Shown in pieces: positions 17,560 to 27,101 of a stretch of 64,000 nucleotides of DNA. The translations under genes were made by a program, and so were the position numbers. The stretch is from Methylobacterium sp. R2-1. Its GTDB lineage: Bacteria; Pseudomonadota; Alphaproteobacteria; Rhizobiales; Beijerinckiaceae. Position 1 is the stretch's first letter; each line of letters starts with the position of its first letter. The notes beneath the pieces are model-generated. The model was not told where the DNA came from. It did no database searches and saw only the letters and a list, made by a program, of their open reading frames with translations. The DNA lies in contig NZ_JACHWM010000005.1 in NCBI RefSeq assembly GCF_014191355.1, forward strand, positions 62,001 through 126,000. Reading direction: 5' to 3'.

Positions 17560-18523
17560 GGTCGAGGCTCCGGGAGATGGTCTGGGAACGGATCGGCTGG
17601 TGCATGAACGAGGCCGGACGGTCGTCGTGGAGGAGGCTGAGGAGTTCGGGGCGCGCGTAGTGTCCGACCGAGTCCATCATCCGCTTGCGCTTGGTCACCA
17701 GCGCGAGGTCCATGTCGGCGATCAGGATGCCCTCACCGGGCCCGAGGGGATCGACGAGGTGCTTGCCCTCGGGCGAGACGATGGCGGTGCAGTTGCCGCC
17801 GCGGCAGGCGCCGCGCAGGCGCTCGTCGGGGCAGACCTGCGCCACCTGCTCATCGCTGAGCCAGCCGGTGGCGTTGACCACGAAGCAGGCCGCCTCCAGA
17901 GCATGGTGGCGGATCGTCACCTCCATCTGGTCGGCGAAGATCTGGCCGACGAGGGAACCCGGGAACTGGGCTGCGTGGATCTCCTCGTGGCGCGCCATCA
18001 GGGCGTAGCGGGCAAGCGGGTTGTAGTGCTCCCAGCAGGCCAGCGCGCCGACTCGTCCCACGGCGGTCTCGACCACGTCGAGGCCGGAGCCATCGCCCTG
18101 ACCCCAGATCATGCGCTCGTGGTAGGTCGGCGTGATCTTGCGGCGCTTGAGCTTCAGCGTGCCGTCCGCGTCGAAGATCAGCTGCGTGTTGTAGAGCGAG
18201 CCGTGGTCGCGCTCGTTGACGCCAAGCACGATGACGGTGCCGTGCCGGCGCGCCGCGGCAGCGACCGCCTGTGTCAGCGGGCCCGGGACGATGGGCGCGC
18301 GTTCATAGAGCTTCAGGTGCTCCGCGCCCTGCAGCGCCGGTGGCAGCACGAACGAGAAGTAGGGGTAGTAGGGCACGAAGGTCTCGGGGAAGACCATGAA
18401 CCGCGCGCCCTTGGCCGCGGCCTCGTCGATGGCGTTGAGGACGCGCTCCAGCGTGCCGTCCGCCCGGTCGAGGTCCGGCGCGATCTGGACGGCGGCAGCC
18501 CGCACAATCCGGTTCTCTGACAT
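17447..18523 (-). CDS. nitC: Nitrilase, Nit6803 type (Nit1C)
   Basis: 358 residues of the carbon-nitrogen hydrolase superfamily, with the catalytic triad E47 (FPETF), K129 ([11 protein letters not shown]) and C163 (ACWEHYNPL). The second glutamate E136 is also present. It hydrolyses nitriles to acids and ammonia; the Nit1C cluster has been linked to growth on cyanide as nitrogen source. The last ~40 residues (from [11 protein letters not shown]) are polar and overlap the nitD start region, so the C-terminus may be a lineage extension. GGAGG precedes ATG 18523. Confidence 0.95.
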   Translation of the reverse strand: MSENRIVRAAAVQIAPDLDRADGTLERVLNAIDEAAAKGARFMVFPETFVPYYPYFSFVLPPALQGAEHLKLYERAPIVPGPLTQAVAAAARRHGTVIVLGVNERDHGSLYNTQLIFDADGTLKLKRRKITPTYHERMIWGQGDGSGLDVVETAVGRVGALACWEHYNPLARYALMARHEEIHAAQFPGSLVGQIFADQMEVTIRHHALEAACFVVNATGWLSDEQVAQVCPDERLRGACRGGNCTAIVSPEGKHLVDPLGPGEGILIADMDLALVTKRKRMMDSVGHYARPELLSLLHDDRPASFMHQPIRSQTISRSLDHEQQPASDEPSTVPSGRGGPGRDADGAPDQRLAILRR

Positions 18524-18605
18524 GGAAGATCCTCCGGCTGTGACGGCGGCCGCGTTGTGCGCGACCGCCGGATGCGACGTCCCGATGGACTGGCTCGAGA
18601 GCCGC

Positions 18606-19088
18606 TCAGACGGTCCAGGTGTCGATGATCACCGCGTTGTCGCGCTTGTGCAGGAGGATGCAGTCGAGGACATCGAGGGGGTTGATCATGCGGATACCCT
18701 CGATGAAGGCGGCCTCGCCGTGCCCGTAGAGGGCCTGGGTCGAGAAGCGGCAGGCATAGACCTTGCCACCCTCGGCCATGAACTTCTCAAGCTGGTTGTT
18801 GAAGTTCAGATGGCCCGGGAAGGCCTCGTCGCCGAGGCGCGGGAAGCCGCGCTGGACGCCGAGCGTGATGCCGGGCCCGTAGAGCAGGATGGAGGTATCG
18901 AAGCCCTTGCGCTGCAGGCGGGTAGCCTGAAGCAGGTTCACGAGGCCGATGGAGCCCTCGAAGGCGACGGTGTGAAAGGTGACGAGAGCCTTCTGGCCCG
19001 GCTCCGCCTTTACGTCCTCGAAGACCTTCTCCTCGTAGTCGACCAGGAAGTCGCCCTTCTTGTGGGGTTCGCGATTTACGGCAGGCAT
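18606..19088 (-). CDS. nitB: Nit1C first gene, MSMEG_0572/Sll0783 family
   Basis: 160 residues, starting [20 protein letters not shown]. The fold resembles DsrE/TusD-like sulfur-relay proteins: [16 protein letters not shown] strand, then [12 protein letters not shown] and a Cys in [10 protein letters not shown]. Function unknown; it responds to nitrogen starvation in cyanobacteria as annotated for the family. AAGGAG lies before ATG 19088; the frame runs to 19175 without support. It opens the operon next to the operator-like repeats. Confidence 0.9.
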   Translation of the reverse strand: MPAVNREPHKKGDFLVDYEEKVFEDVKAEPGQKALVTFHTVAFEGSIGLVNLLQATRLQRKGFDTSILLYGPGITLGVQRGFPRLGDEAFPGHLNFNNQLEKFMAEGGKVYACRFSTQALYGHGEAAFIEGIRMINPLDVLDCILLHKRDNAVIIDTWTV

Positions 19089-19418
19089 TGCTCTCGCTCC
19101 TTGAAGGATGGGACCACCACAGACTGAATTGCGAACGGTCACTGGCCAACCATGGCAAGCAATGTGCCAAAGCACCGCCGATCAATATGCCGATCAATCA
19201 TTCGAAGTGCGATACATACAATAATGCAATCAGAAACGTTGATGCAGTTCTCCTCAAAATTGTACGATCCGCGTAGTTCGGAAGCAGTCTCTGCGCAACG
19301 AGTGATCATTCAATGCGCGTTCTGAGGTCAATGATTGCCAGTATTGTATGGATATCGCGCGCCTTCCTGCGAGCGGGGTCGCGGCACGCGGCTTGCTAGC
19401 CATACAATACAGCATTGA
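19089..19418. promoter_or_regulatory. Divergent control region between nitB and the MocR gene
   Basis: This 330-bp stretch is visibly richer in A and T than its surroundings. It holds the GTATTGTATGG inverted repeat (19341-19351 and 19400-19410) plus a third half-site CATACAATA at 19215-19223. No ORF of note. Both flanking genes start away from it, so both promoters must be here. Confidence 0.75.
19341..19410. promoter_or_regulatory. Perfect 11-bp inverted repeat, likely MocR operator
   Basis: GTATTGTATGG at 19341-19351 and its exact reverse complement CCATACAATAC at 19400-19410, centres 59 bp apart. The right arm ends just upstream of the first possible MocR start codon, fitting autoregulation. 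A 9-bp third copy (CATACAATA, 19215-19223) lies on the nit side. MocR proteins usually bind paired half-sites; that this one does so here is inference. Confidence 0.6.
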
Positions 19419-20888
19419 TTGGATGTTGATGGCATAGGTGCGAAACGGATGACGGCGGCGGAACGAGGTGGGCGAGCCAGCCCCCAAAATGCTATGAGCG
19501 GAGCTTGGGCGCCGGACCTGAAGCGGTGGGGCAAGCCCCATTATCTCGCCATCGCGGAGGCCTTGACGGCCGACATCCGAACGGGCCGTTTGACACCGGG
19601 CACGCGCCTGCCAACGCAACGCGCCCTTGCCGAGGCGCTCGACCTGAACTTCACGACAGTGTCCCGCGGCTATGTCGAGGCGCACAAGCGCGGACTCATC
19701 GAGGGACGTGTCGGCCAGGGCACCTTCGTGCTCGACCCGGCCCGCTCTGCACGTTCGGGCGTCGCCGCCGGCGCCCCGCGAGTTGGGCCAGTCGACTTCA
19801 CCATGAACCTGCCGCCCGAGCCCGACGATCCAATCCTCCAGGCGCGTATGCAGGCCTCGTTCGCCGAACTCTCCGGCGACCTCGCCAACCTTCTGCGTTA
19901 CCAGGGCTTCGGCGGGACCGGTGCTGACAAGGAGGCGGCGCTACGGTGGCTAAAGGGCCGCGGGGTCGACACGACGCAGGAGCGCCTTCTGATCTGCCCC
20001 GGCGCGCACAGCGCCCTTTGCAGCGTGTTAGGTCAGGTCGCCCAACCGGGGGACACCATCTGCGTCGAGCGCATCACCTACCCGGGCATCCGTGCGCTCG
20101 CGGCACATCTAGGGCTGCGCTTGGTCGGACTGCCGATGGACCGGCACGGGGTCGACCCCGATGCATTCGCGGCCGCCTGTACTAAGGTCGCACCGAAGGC
20201 CATCTACCTGAATCCGCTTCTGCAGAACCCGACCACCGCGACGCTGTCCCGCGCGCGGCGGGAAGCCATCATCGCGGTGGCACGGCGCTATGCCGTCAGC
20301 ATCATCGAGGATGACGCCTACGCCCGCATCTGCCCGGCACCACCGCCGAGCTTCGCGGAACTCGCGCCCGAGATCACCTACTACGTGGCAGGCGTGGCCA
20401 AGTGCTTGGGCGCCGGCCTTCGTCTTGCCTTCCTGGTCGCCCCGAGCGCCCGGTCCGCCCTGCCGCTTTCGGGTGCGTTACGGGCCGCGACCGTCATGGC
20501 CTCGCCGATCTCGACCGCACTGACGACGCGCTGGATCATGGACGGCACGGCCGACACCATCGTGCAATTCGTCCGCGACGAATCGGCCGCGCGCCAGCGC
20601 ATCGTGGCCTCGCTGCTTCCAGCCGAAACCTACACCGCCGATCCGCATGGCTTTCACGTCTGGATTACGCTGCCGAGCGGCTGGACGCGCTCGGCCTTTG
20701 CCAGCCAGGGCCGGTCGGCGGGGCTGGGGGTAGTCGGCAGCGACCCCTTCTGCGTGGCTGGGACGCCACCGGAAGCGGTGCGCCTCTGCCTCGGCGGCCC
20801 CTCGACCCGGCAGCAGATCACGCGCGGCTTGGAAGTGCTCGCACACGCGCTCGAAGGTTCGCCAGCGCTCGCCTCGACCTACATCTGA
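19419..20888 (+). CDS. MocR/GntR-type PLP-dependent transcriptional regulator
   Basis: Up to 489 residues. A GntR winged helix lies at about 35-105 (ADIRTGRLTPGTRLPTQRAL, LNFTTVSRGYVEAHKRGLIE). A fold-type I aminotransferase-like domain follows (NPLLQNPTTATLS; DDAYARI; the Schiff-base lysine region VAKCLGAGLRLAF). ATGs at 19419, 19449 and 19494 are all possible and none has a good ribosome-binding site. It is divergent from nitB and is the natural candidate for a PLP/amine-sensing regulator of the nitrilase operon. Confidence 0.9.
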   Translation: MDVDGIGAKRMTAAERGGRASPQNAMSGAWAPDLKRWGKPHYLAIAEALTADIRTGRLTPGTRLPTQRALAEALDLNFTTVSRGYVEAHKRGLIEGRVGQGTFVLDPARSARSGVAAGAPRVGPVDFTMNLPPEPDDPILQARMQASFAELSGDLANLLRYQGFGGTGADKEAALRWLKGRGVDTTQERLLICPGAHSALCSVLGQVAQPGDTICVERITYPGIRALAAHLGLRLVGLPMDRHGVDPDAFAAACTKVAPKAIYLNPLLQNPTTATLSRARREAIIAVARRYAVSIIEDDAYARICPAPPPSFAELAPEITYYVAGVAKCLGAGLRLAFLVAPSARSALPLSGALRAATVMASPISTALTTRWIMDGTADTIVQFVRDESAARQRIVASLLPAETYTADPHGFHVWITLPSGWTRSAFASQGRSAGLGVVGSDPFCVAGTPPEAVRLCLGGPSTRQQITRGLEVLAHALEGSPALASTYI

Positions 20889-21101
20889 GCTACGCTCTAG
20901 ATACCAGGGTAGTCAGGCCGGTCCCGCCTCATGTTCGTGGCTTTTCTCTTGGTCTTAGCCCAGGGCCTGCCTCCAAGTCGTTCCACTGTGCATCCGACAG
21001 CACCCCACTTCCTTGATCGAACACAGGAAAACGGCAGGAGTCGTGATTCGCTCAGGCGACGGCACACCCTAAAGCGGCTGGGTCGTGCCTATACCAGCCA
21101 G

Positions 21102-22829
21102 CTAAGCGGCCGATCGCAGATCGGGAGCAGCCGCAGTCTCGGCCGATCGCACGCAGTTGCGCCCGCCGGATTTCGCCGCGTAGAGAGCGCGGTCAGCGCG
21201 TTCGATCGTGTGGTCGATGTCATCGTCCGCCACGTCGGCGCCAGCCATGCCGACGCTGATCGTCGCTCTGAGGCACTGCCCCTCCGGCTCAAACACGGTG
21301 CCGGCGACGGTCTGGCGAATGCGCTCAGCGAAGAGCGTCGCACCCTGCAGGTCGGTCTCCCGGAGAAGGACCACGAATTCCTCGCCGCCGAACCGTGCCA
21401 CCTTGTCGGTAGTCCGAATCGCGTCCCTGATGATCCGGCCGACCTGGCGGATGACCTCATCGCCCGCCGCGTGGCCGTACAGATCGTTGACGCGCTTGAA
21501 GTGATCGATGTCGATCATCAAGACGCAGATGCCGCGCCGGTAGCGCTTGAAGTAGCTCATCGCATCGTTGGCAAGGGGCAGGAACGCGCGCCGGTTGAGC
21601 AAGCCCGTGAGACCGTCCGTGTCGGCCAGGACCTGCATGGCGCGGAGATCGGCGCCGAGCCGTCGGACGCGGTCCTCCGCGGCGTGCACGGCGTCCGTGG
21701 CCTCGACCCGGCTCAGCCGCGCATCCTCCTCGGCCGTGCCGATGCGCCTCAGGAGCGACCGGATCGCGGTGGACAGGCGCAGAACCTCGGGAGAGCCATG
21801 CACGCGGTCCGTCATCCGCGCGTTCGGCTGCCGTCCGATGCGGTCGACCGCCTCCGTCAGCCGCGTCAGAGGCCGGCTCAGCCGCCCGGCAATGAGCCCG
21901 ATCCCGACCATGCCGAGCACAGCGGCTATGAGGCCGACGAGCAGGATCAGGCCGGTCAGGCGGTTGGCGCCCGCGAGCGCCGTGTCGACCGGCTGCAGGG
22001 CGACGACGATCCAGCCGAGGCCCGCGTAATCGCCCCGTCCGTGGGTCGCGGCAGCGGTCGCCAGCCGATCCCCGCCCGCTCGGCGATCGATGAAGCGACC
22101 GGCGGCAAGCTCTGCCGCCGTGTAGGGCGCGGCTCCGAGGTCTGGACCTAGGAGGACGCGCCCCGATCGATCGAGGACGATGATGTCCTCCTTCAGTTCA
22201 GGCCTGCGCGATGACAGCACCTCTCGCCGGACCACGTCGGCCCAGCGCCAACTAAGGTGGGTTCCAAGCACGCCGATGATCCGGCCTGAGCCGTCGCTGA
22301 CCGGGGCGGCCACGTCGACGAAGCGGAACGGTGTGCCATCAGCATGAGGCTTGAGCAGGGACTGCAGCAAGGACGCCGGGTGAACGTCTTCGACGGCGGC
22401 CTGCTTGATACCGTTGCTGAACCAGGGGCGCTGAGCAACGCTCGCGCCTTCGAGGATGCCGCCTGTGGCCGCGCGCACCCGACCGTCCTGATCCGCGAAC
22501 CCGATCCACGCGTAGTCTGGCAGTGTCGACTGCATCGTATCGAGGACCTTGCGCAGGCTGCCGGTGTTCTCCAGCCAGTGGGGTTGCAAGGCCTCGAGTG
22601 CCGCGACATTGCGGATCTCGCGCTGACGTTCGGCTAGGTCTTGATCGAGACGGTCGGCGACCGATCGGGCGACCTGCAGGAGGGCGTCCTGGGCCATATC
22701 GGTGGCCTGCACGCGCGCGAGCAGGGCGGACCCGGCCGTCGTCCCGCCCACGACCGCGAGGCCAATGGCTCCCGCCAGCAGGCTGATCTGACGCCTGAGG
22801 GAAATTCTGTCGGCGAGCCGCTTCAGCAT
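21102..22829 (-). CDS. Membrane-bound diguanylate cyclase with periplasmic sensor
   Basis: 575 residues. TM1 is at about 15-37 and a Cache-like periplasmic sensor at 40-295 (DYAWIGFADQDGRV, then a second lobe with IIVLDRSGRVLLG). TM2 is at about 297-322 and a HAMP linker at 320-375. The GGDEF domain at 405-570 has the active site GGEEF. The product-inhibition I-site RTTD lies five residues before it, so the enzyme should be active and feedback inhibited. It makes c-di-GMP, which is known to activate BgsA-type polysaccharide synthases such as the one 8 kb downstream. Confidence 0.93.
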   Translation of the reverse strand: MLKRLADRISLRRQISLLAGAIGLAVVGGTTAGSALLARVQATDMAQDALLQVARSVADRLDQDLAERQREIRNVAALEALQPHWLENTGSLRKVLDTMQSTLPDYAWIGFADQDGRVRAATGGILEGASVAQRPWFSNGIKQAAVEDVHPASLLQSLLKPHADGTPFRFVDVAAPVSDGSGRIIGVLGTHLSWRWADVVRREVLSSRRPELKEDIIVLDRSGRVLLGPDLGAAPYTAAELAAGRFIDRRAGGDRLATAAATHGRGDYAGLGWIVVALQPVDTALAGANRLTGLILLVGLIAAVLGMVGIGLIAGRLSRPLTRLTEAVDRIGRQPNARMTDRVHGSPEVLRLSTAIRSLLRRIGTAEEDARLSRVEATDAVHAAEDRVRRLGADLRAMQVLADTDGLTGLLNRRAFLPLANDAMSYFKRYRRGICVLMIDIDHFKRVNDLYGHAAGDEVIRQVGRIIRDAIRTTDKVARFGGEEFVVLLRETDLQGATLFAERIRQTVAGTVFEPEGQCLRATISVGMAGADVADDDIDHTIERADRALYAAKSGGRNCVRSAETAAAPDLRSAA

Positions 22830-22953
22830 CCTGATCCATCCTCAATTGATGAGGATCATGCCGTAGACAGGATGAAGGTCCGTAAATCTTATGAGTTAAT
22901 ACCCGCTAAAAGACATGCTTTACATTTTTGAAATGTGCTCCTTCAGCTTTACC

Positions 22954-23113
22954 TCACATCATTATCAGGCTTTGCCGTCGCTCAAGCCAGTCAAGGCTAG
23001 CGGCGAGGCAGAGGACGTCGGCGAAGCTGAGGGTGGACTTCTCGTCGCGGCTGGCGACCGCGTGCCGCTCCTTGAGGCGCACCCACAGCCGCTTGACGAT
23101 GGTGCGGTTCAGG
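22954..23113 (-). mobile_element. IS5-family transposase C-terminal remnant
   Basis: A ~50-codon scrap reads IVKRLWVRLKERHAVASR, then DEKSTLSFADVLCLAASLDW and a stop at 22954. This matches the R.LK....ATRYDK....F....LAASLDWL end of IS5 transposases. Nothing upstream continues the homology, so only the 3' end survives. Confidence 0.55.
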
Positions 23114-23167
23114 CATCCTGATCAGGTCGATCCTCGACGCACCCGCGGGCGCCGCGCAGGCATGGGC

Positions 23168-23387
23168 GTCGAGACCCTGACCGACAGCTGGCATGTCGCG
23201 TTCGAGCTTCTGCGAACATTTCACCGCGCTCGTCGGACGTTCGCCACCGCGCTACGAGAACGAATGGTGGCTCAGTCTCGCCCGGGACATGCTGGTAGCC
23301 CGCGAGGCACGCGTCGGCGAAATAGCCCTGCGCATCGGATACGCGGCGGAGGCAGCCTTCAGCCGTGCCTACGAGGCGATTTTCTGA
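23168..23387 (+). pseudogene. AraC-family regulator C-terminal remnant
   Basis: VETLTD in one frame and then AGMSRSSFCEHFTALVG in another together give the first helix-turn-helix of a cupin-type AraC regulator, with a one-base lesion between. The second helix-turn-helix (VGEIALRIGYAAEAAFSRAY) follows. The sensor domain is missing. It lies against an IS5 scrap, so it was probably truncated by transposition. Confidence 0.65.
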
Positions 23388-23657
23388 CATCCACTGAGGG
23401 ACGAACCAGCGCCGTCGAGCGAGAGGGATCTCACGGTTAGAGCGTCCGCTTGCGACGTCAGGCGCTCGATGAACCCCAACATGGTGATACCGGGACCGCC
23501 GCTTAAAGGTCCATTTCATCCTCAGTAGCGGACGTTTCGAGCGACCCTGAAGAGAGTCTGCTTGAGGTCAGGAGTCCGTGCTCTTCACGTTTCGTATGCT
23601 GGGAACGGAGGCCGCCCGGGCGGAGACCGAGCGGAGGGTGCGATCGTTACGGGTGCG

Positions 23658-25880
23658 TCAGGTCGCCTGAAGGGCTGCCTTCACCTTGGCTGGCGTGAAC
23701 GGCACCGAGCGGAGACGCACGCCCGTGGCGTCGTACAGCGCGTTCGAGATTGCAGAGGGCACGATCGCCGCAGATGGCTCGCCCGCTCCCCAGGGCTTCT
23801 CGCTCGGTCGGTCGATCAGGTCGGTCACCACCTCGGGCACGTCGGGGAAGGTGATGATCGGGTAGCTCGCCCAGTCGAGGCTCGTGACGGCGCCCCGGTC
23901 GAACATCACCTCCTCCATCAGCACGCGGCTCACCGTCTGGATCACGTTGCCGTCGATCTGGTTGCGCACGCCGTCCGGGTTGATGATTTGTCCGCAATCT
24001 TGGACGACGAAGAAGCGCGGCACGCGCACCCGCCCCGTGCCGCGCTCCACCTCGATCTCGGCGACACCCGCCACATAGGTGCGGTTCAGCTCGTACTTCA
24101 CGTAAGAGATGCCACGCCCGCGCAACACGTCGCCCGAGACGTCCCTGACAGGCGAAGGCCGGGCCTGCCATTTCGCGATCTCGGCCACGCGCTTGAGCAC
24201 TTCGATGCCGCGCGGGTCCTTGAGCGCGCGCAGGCGGTATTCCAGTGGGTCGGCGCCCGCCGCCGCTGCGCATTCGTCGAGGAAGGCCTCGTTGGCGTAC
24301 GTGTTCTGCATCCGGCCCGGCGTGCGGATCCAGGACGGCCGGAAAGGCGTCGAGGCGAGACGGTGACAGACCGTACGGACGTTCGGGATCGCATAGGGTA
24401 GCGCCGAATTCTGGATGATATTTCCCGGCGACATCGTCGTCTCGTGCGGCAATCCGGCTAGATCAGCGGCCACCAGCGGAACATTGCCGGCCGCGCCCTC
24501 GGGCACATGGAACTGCGAGGACCACGCGGCGACCCTGCCCTCCTCGTCGAGCCCGGCCTTCAGGTCGATCAGCGTCGGCGGGCCTTTCGGGTCCCAGCCA
24601 TGCTCGTCGGCGCGCGACCACTGCACCCGTACGGGGCGGCCCACAGCGCGGGCGAGCAACACCGCATCGCCCGCTGCGTCCTCATGGCCGTTGCGCCCAT
24701 AGCAACCCGACCCCTCGATGTAGATGCAGCGCACCGCCTCCGGCTCGAGCCCGGTCATCGCCGCGAGCTGCTTGCGCAGCGCATGCGTCATCTGCGAGGC
24801 GGTCCAGCAGGTCAGCCGGCCGTCCTTGAACTCCGCGATCGCGCAAGAGGGGCCGATCGAGCCGTGCGTGTGGATGGCGAAGTCATAGCTCGCCTCAAGG
24901 GTCCGCGCAGCTTGGCCAAGGGCTGCCCTGGCATCGCCCGTGCTGCTCGTGACGTCGTCCTTGGTGACCTTGGTGGCCCGCACATGCTGCCAGAGCTTAT
25001 CTCGCTCGGGCAGGCCCTCCCACTTGGACCACGTCGCCTTGAGCCGCTCGGCGGCCTTGACTGCAGCCCACTCCTTCTCGGTGACGACAGCCAAAAAGTT
25101 GCCCTGGCGCACGACCTTGATGAGGCTTGGCACATCGGCGACCGAAGCCTCGTCCACGCTCTCCAGGCTCGCGCCGATGGCCGGCGGGCGGACCACGCGA
25201 GCATGCACCATGCCGGGCACGCGGTGGTCCTGCATGTAGGTGAAGCGGCCAGTCACCTTCTCGGGGATGTCGATGCGCGCCACCGACTTGCCGACGAGCG
25301 TGAAGGCCGTCGAGTCCTTGGTCTTGGCGGCAGGGTCAACCTTCAGGTCGAGGCGGCCGTCCTTGACGAGATCGGCATAGTCGATGCCCTGCCCGCCAGC
25401 CCTTGGCCGCACGACGCCATTCTCGCTCAACAGCGCGTCGGCGGGCAGGCCGAGCCGTTCGCTGGCGAGCTGCAGGAGCCGAGCCCGAGCGGTTGCGGCC
25501 GCTTGCCGGATCTCCATGCCGCCCTTCTGGATCGAGAGGCTTCCGTAGGTGGGGCCCTGGTCAGGAGTGAGCGCCGTATCGCCCTGCACGACCGCGACGC
25601 GATCGAGGGGCAGGTCGAGCTCCTCGGCCGCGATCTGGGCCATGGCAGTCTGTACGCCGGTGCCGAGATCGACCTTGCCTGAGAAGATCGTGACGCGGCC
25701 GTCGGCGCCAAGCGCCAAGAAGCTATCGACCTGATCGGTGGCGATCGGCTTCGAGAAGCCAATGGTCGCAACCGGCGCGAAGGTCTGCTGCGCCAGCGCG
25801 TCACGGGCGGACAGCGAGAATCCGACCACAAGGGCGCCGCCTTGGAGGAGCAGGCTGCGGCGGGAGAGTGCGGGCGCGTT
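23658..25880 (-). CDS. Molybdopterin-binding subunit of a xanthine dehydrogenase family enzyme (isoquinoline 1-oxidoreductase beta type)
   Basis: 740 residues with a twin-arginine signal at the N-terminus (LSRRSLLLQGGALVVGFSLS), so the enzyme is exported folded. The large subunit binds Mo-cytosine dinucleotide: the substrate/Mo half starts FTYMQDHRVPGMVHARVVRP and continues with GSGCYGRNGHEDAAGDAVLL. It would hydroxylate an N-heterocycle or aldehyde in the periplasm, passing electrons to the small 2Fe-2S subunit encoded just upstream. GGGAGG supports ATG 25880. The real substrate cannot be told from sequence. Confidence 0.92.
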   Translation of the reverse strand, partial: NAPALSRRSLLLQGGALVVGFSLSARDALAQQTFAPVATIGFSKPIATDQVDSFLALGADGRVTIFSGKVDLGTGVQTAMAQIAAEELDLPLDRVAVVQGDTALTPDQGPTYGSLSIQKGGMEIRQAAATARARLLQLASERLGLPADALLSENGVVRPRAGGQGIDYADLVKDGRLDLKVDPAAKTKDSTAFTLVGKSVARIDIPEKVTGRFTYMQDHRVPGMVHARVVRPPAIGASLESVDEASVADVPSLIKVVRQGNFLAVVTEKEWAAVKAAERLKATWSKWEGLPERDKLWQHVRATKVTKDDVTSSTGDARAALGQAARTLEASYDFAIHTHGSIGPSCAIAEFKDGRLTCWTASQMTHALRKQLAAMTGLEPEAVRCIYIEGSGCYGRNGHEDAAGDAVLLARAVGRPVRVQWSRADEHGWDPKGPPTLIDLKAGLDEEGRVAAWSSQFHVPEGAAGNVPLVAADLAGLPHETTMSPGNIIQNSALPYAIPNVRTVCHRLASTPFRPSWIRTPGRMQNTYANEAFLDECAAAAGADPLEYRLRALKDPRGIEVLKRVAEIAKWQARPSPVRDVSGDVLRGRGISYVKYELNRTYVAGVAEIEVERGTGRVRVPRFFVVQDCGQIINPDGVRNQIDGNVIQTVSRVLMEEVMFDRGAVTSLDWASYPIITFPDVPEVVTDLIDRPSEKPWGAGEPSAAIVPSAISNALYDATGVRLRSVPFTPAKVKAALQAT

Positions 25881-25897
25881 CATGGCTGCAGCCTCCC

Positions 25898-26368
25898 TCA
25901 AAGTGTGCCGGCGGCGCGCTGGACGGCGCGGACGATCCGCTGATGCGTGCCGCAGCGGCAGAGATTTTGAGCCAGCGCCTGACGGATCGTCGCCTCATCG
26001 GGCTTGGGCGTCTCGTTGAGAAGGGCGGCCGACTGCATGATCATGCCGTTGATGCAGTAGCCACACTGCGCGGCCTGCTCCTTGATAAAGGCCGCTTGCA
26101 CAGGGTGGAGCTTGTCCGGCCCGCCGAGGCCTTCGAGGGTCACGATCTTCGCCCCCGGCTTCAGGCCGGAGACCGGCATGATGCATGACCGTACTGCCCG
26201 CCCGTCGATATGCACCGTGCAGGAACCGCACTGGCCGAGGCCGCAACCGAAGCGCGGACCATGCAGGCCGAGATCGTCGCGCAGCACGTAGAGGAGCGGT
26301 GTCTCGGGGTCGTCCACGGCTACGCGCGCCGCGTGTCCGTTTACGTCCAGCGACATCTCCTGCGCCAT
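25898..26368 (-). CDS. 2Fe-2S subunit of the same molybdenum hydroxylase
   Basis: 156 residues with both clusters of the family. The plant-type ferredoxin motif is CGLGQCGSCTVHIDG ... C. The second, alpha-helical cluster is CGYCINGMIM ... CRCGTHQRI. It has no signal peptide and is expected to be carried out by its Tat-tagged partner. The stop is 17 bp before the large subunit start, a tight operon. ATG 26368 gives the family N-terminus MAQEMSLDVNGHAARV. Confidence 0.95.
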   Translation of the reverse strand: MAQEMSLDVNGHAARVAVDDPETPLLYVLRDDLGLHGPRFGCGLGQCGSCTVHIDGRAVRSCIMPVSGLKPGAKIVTLEGLGGPDKLHPVQAAFIKEQAAQCGYCINGMIMQSAALLNETPKPDEATIRQALAQNLCRCGTHQRIVRAVQRAAGTL

Positions 26369-26504
26369 GGGGCGTCTCCCTGGAACTATTCTCGTATACA
26401 GGACCTATACCCGACTCAAAGCTGGGGCAACGCGACCGAGTAACGTCAAGCCTTTCGTCGCAGCTTGCGATCCCGACTCGCCTCGGCGTCATTCGAGAGG
26501 TCCC

Positions 26505-27101
26505 ATGTCCTCGCTCAGCTCCCGCCGTTTCGCACTCGGCGTTGCGCTCGTTCTGGCCATTGGCCAAGCTGATGCCGGCGAACCGATCGCACAGGACTGG
26601 CCAGAGCCCGCACGCGCAGCCGCGGCAGCGATCTTGGACAAGTATGGCCCTCCGCAGGAGCAGACGGCGACCCTGCTGATCTGGTATCGCAACGGGCCCT
26701 GGATCCGAACCGTGGTGCACAAGGTGGGGGCTGAGCACGACTTCCCAGCCAAGCACAGCGACGTGGTAGAACAGAGTCTGCCCTACAAGGTACCGCTCAA
26801 CCTCTTCAGCGCAGTCGCAACCTTCAACGGCAGCGTCATTCCAGACCGTACGCGGGGCACTCTCACTGCTTACGGCGCGAGTGAAGCTGAGAACGTGCTG
26901 AGCCTGAATCTCGCCCGCGCGGTGGTGCGTGGCGAGTTGACGCCTGAACAGGCGCGCGAGAAGCAGGTCGCGGCGGCCCAGGAAATGATCGACGGCAGGA
27001 GCCCTGAGATGGCTGCGAAGCTGACGGTCGAGCAGCAGCAGGAAGGTGACGTTTCTGATCCGGACACCGCGATGATCCTGCCACCCGGCCGTACTCCGTA
27101 G
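26505..27101 (+). CDS. Exported hypothetical protein
   Basis: 198 residues with a Sec signal peptide (MSSLSSRRFALGVALVLAIG, cleavage near ADAGEP). ATG 26505 has GAGAGG upstream; the frame opens at 26367 but the extra codons are not protein-like. The mature part has a central beta-like region (TATLLIWYRNGPWIRTVVHK) and a helical C-terminus. No family recognised. It is divergent from the molybdenum hydroxylase and may act in the same compartment. Confidence 0.65.
   Translation: MSSLSSRRFALGVALVLAIGQADAGEPIAQDWPEPARAAAAAILDKYGPPQEQTATLLIWYRNGPWIRTVVHKVGAEHDFPAKHSDVVEQSLPYKVPLNLFSAVATFNGSVIPDRTRGTLTAYGASEAENVLSLNLARAVVRGELTPEQAREKQVAAAQEMIDGRSPEMAAKLTVEQQQEGDVSDPDTAMILPPGRTP

Noticed and set aside
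24507..25682. Plus-strand frame of 391 codons
   Set aside because: Antisense to the molybdenum hydroxylase large subunit.
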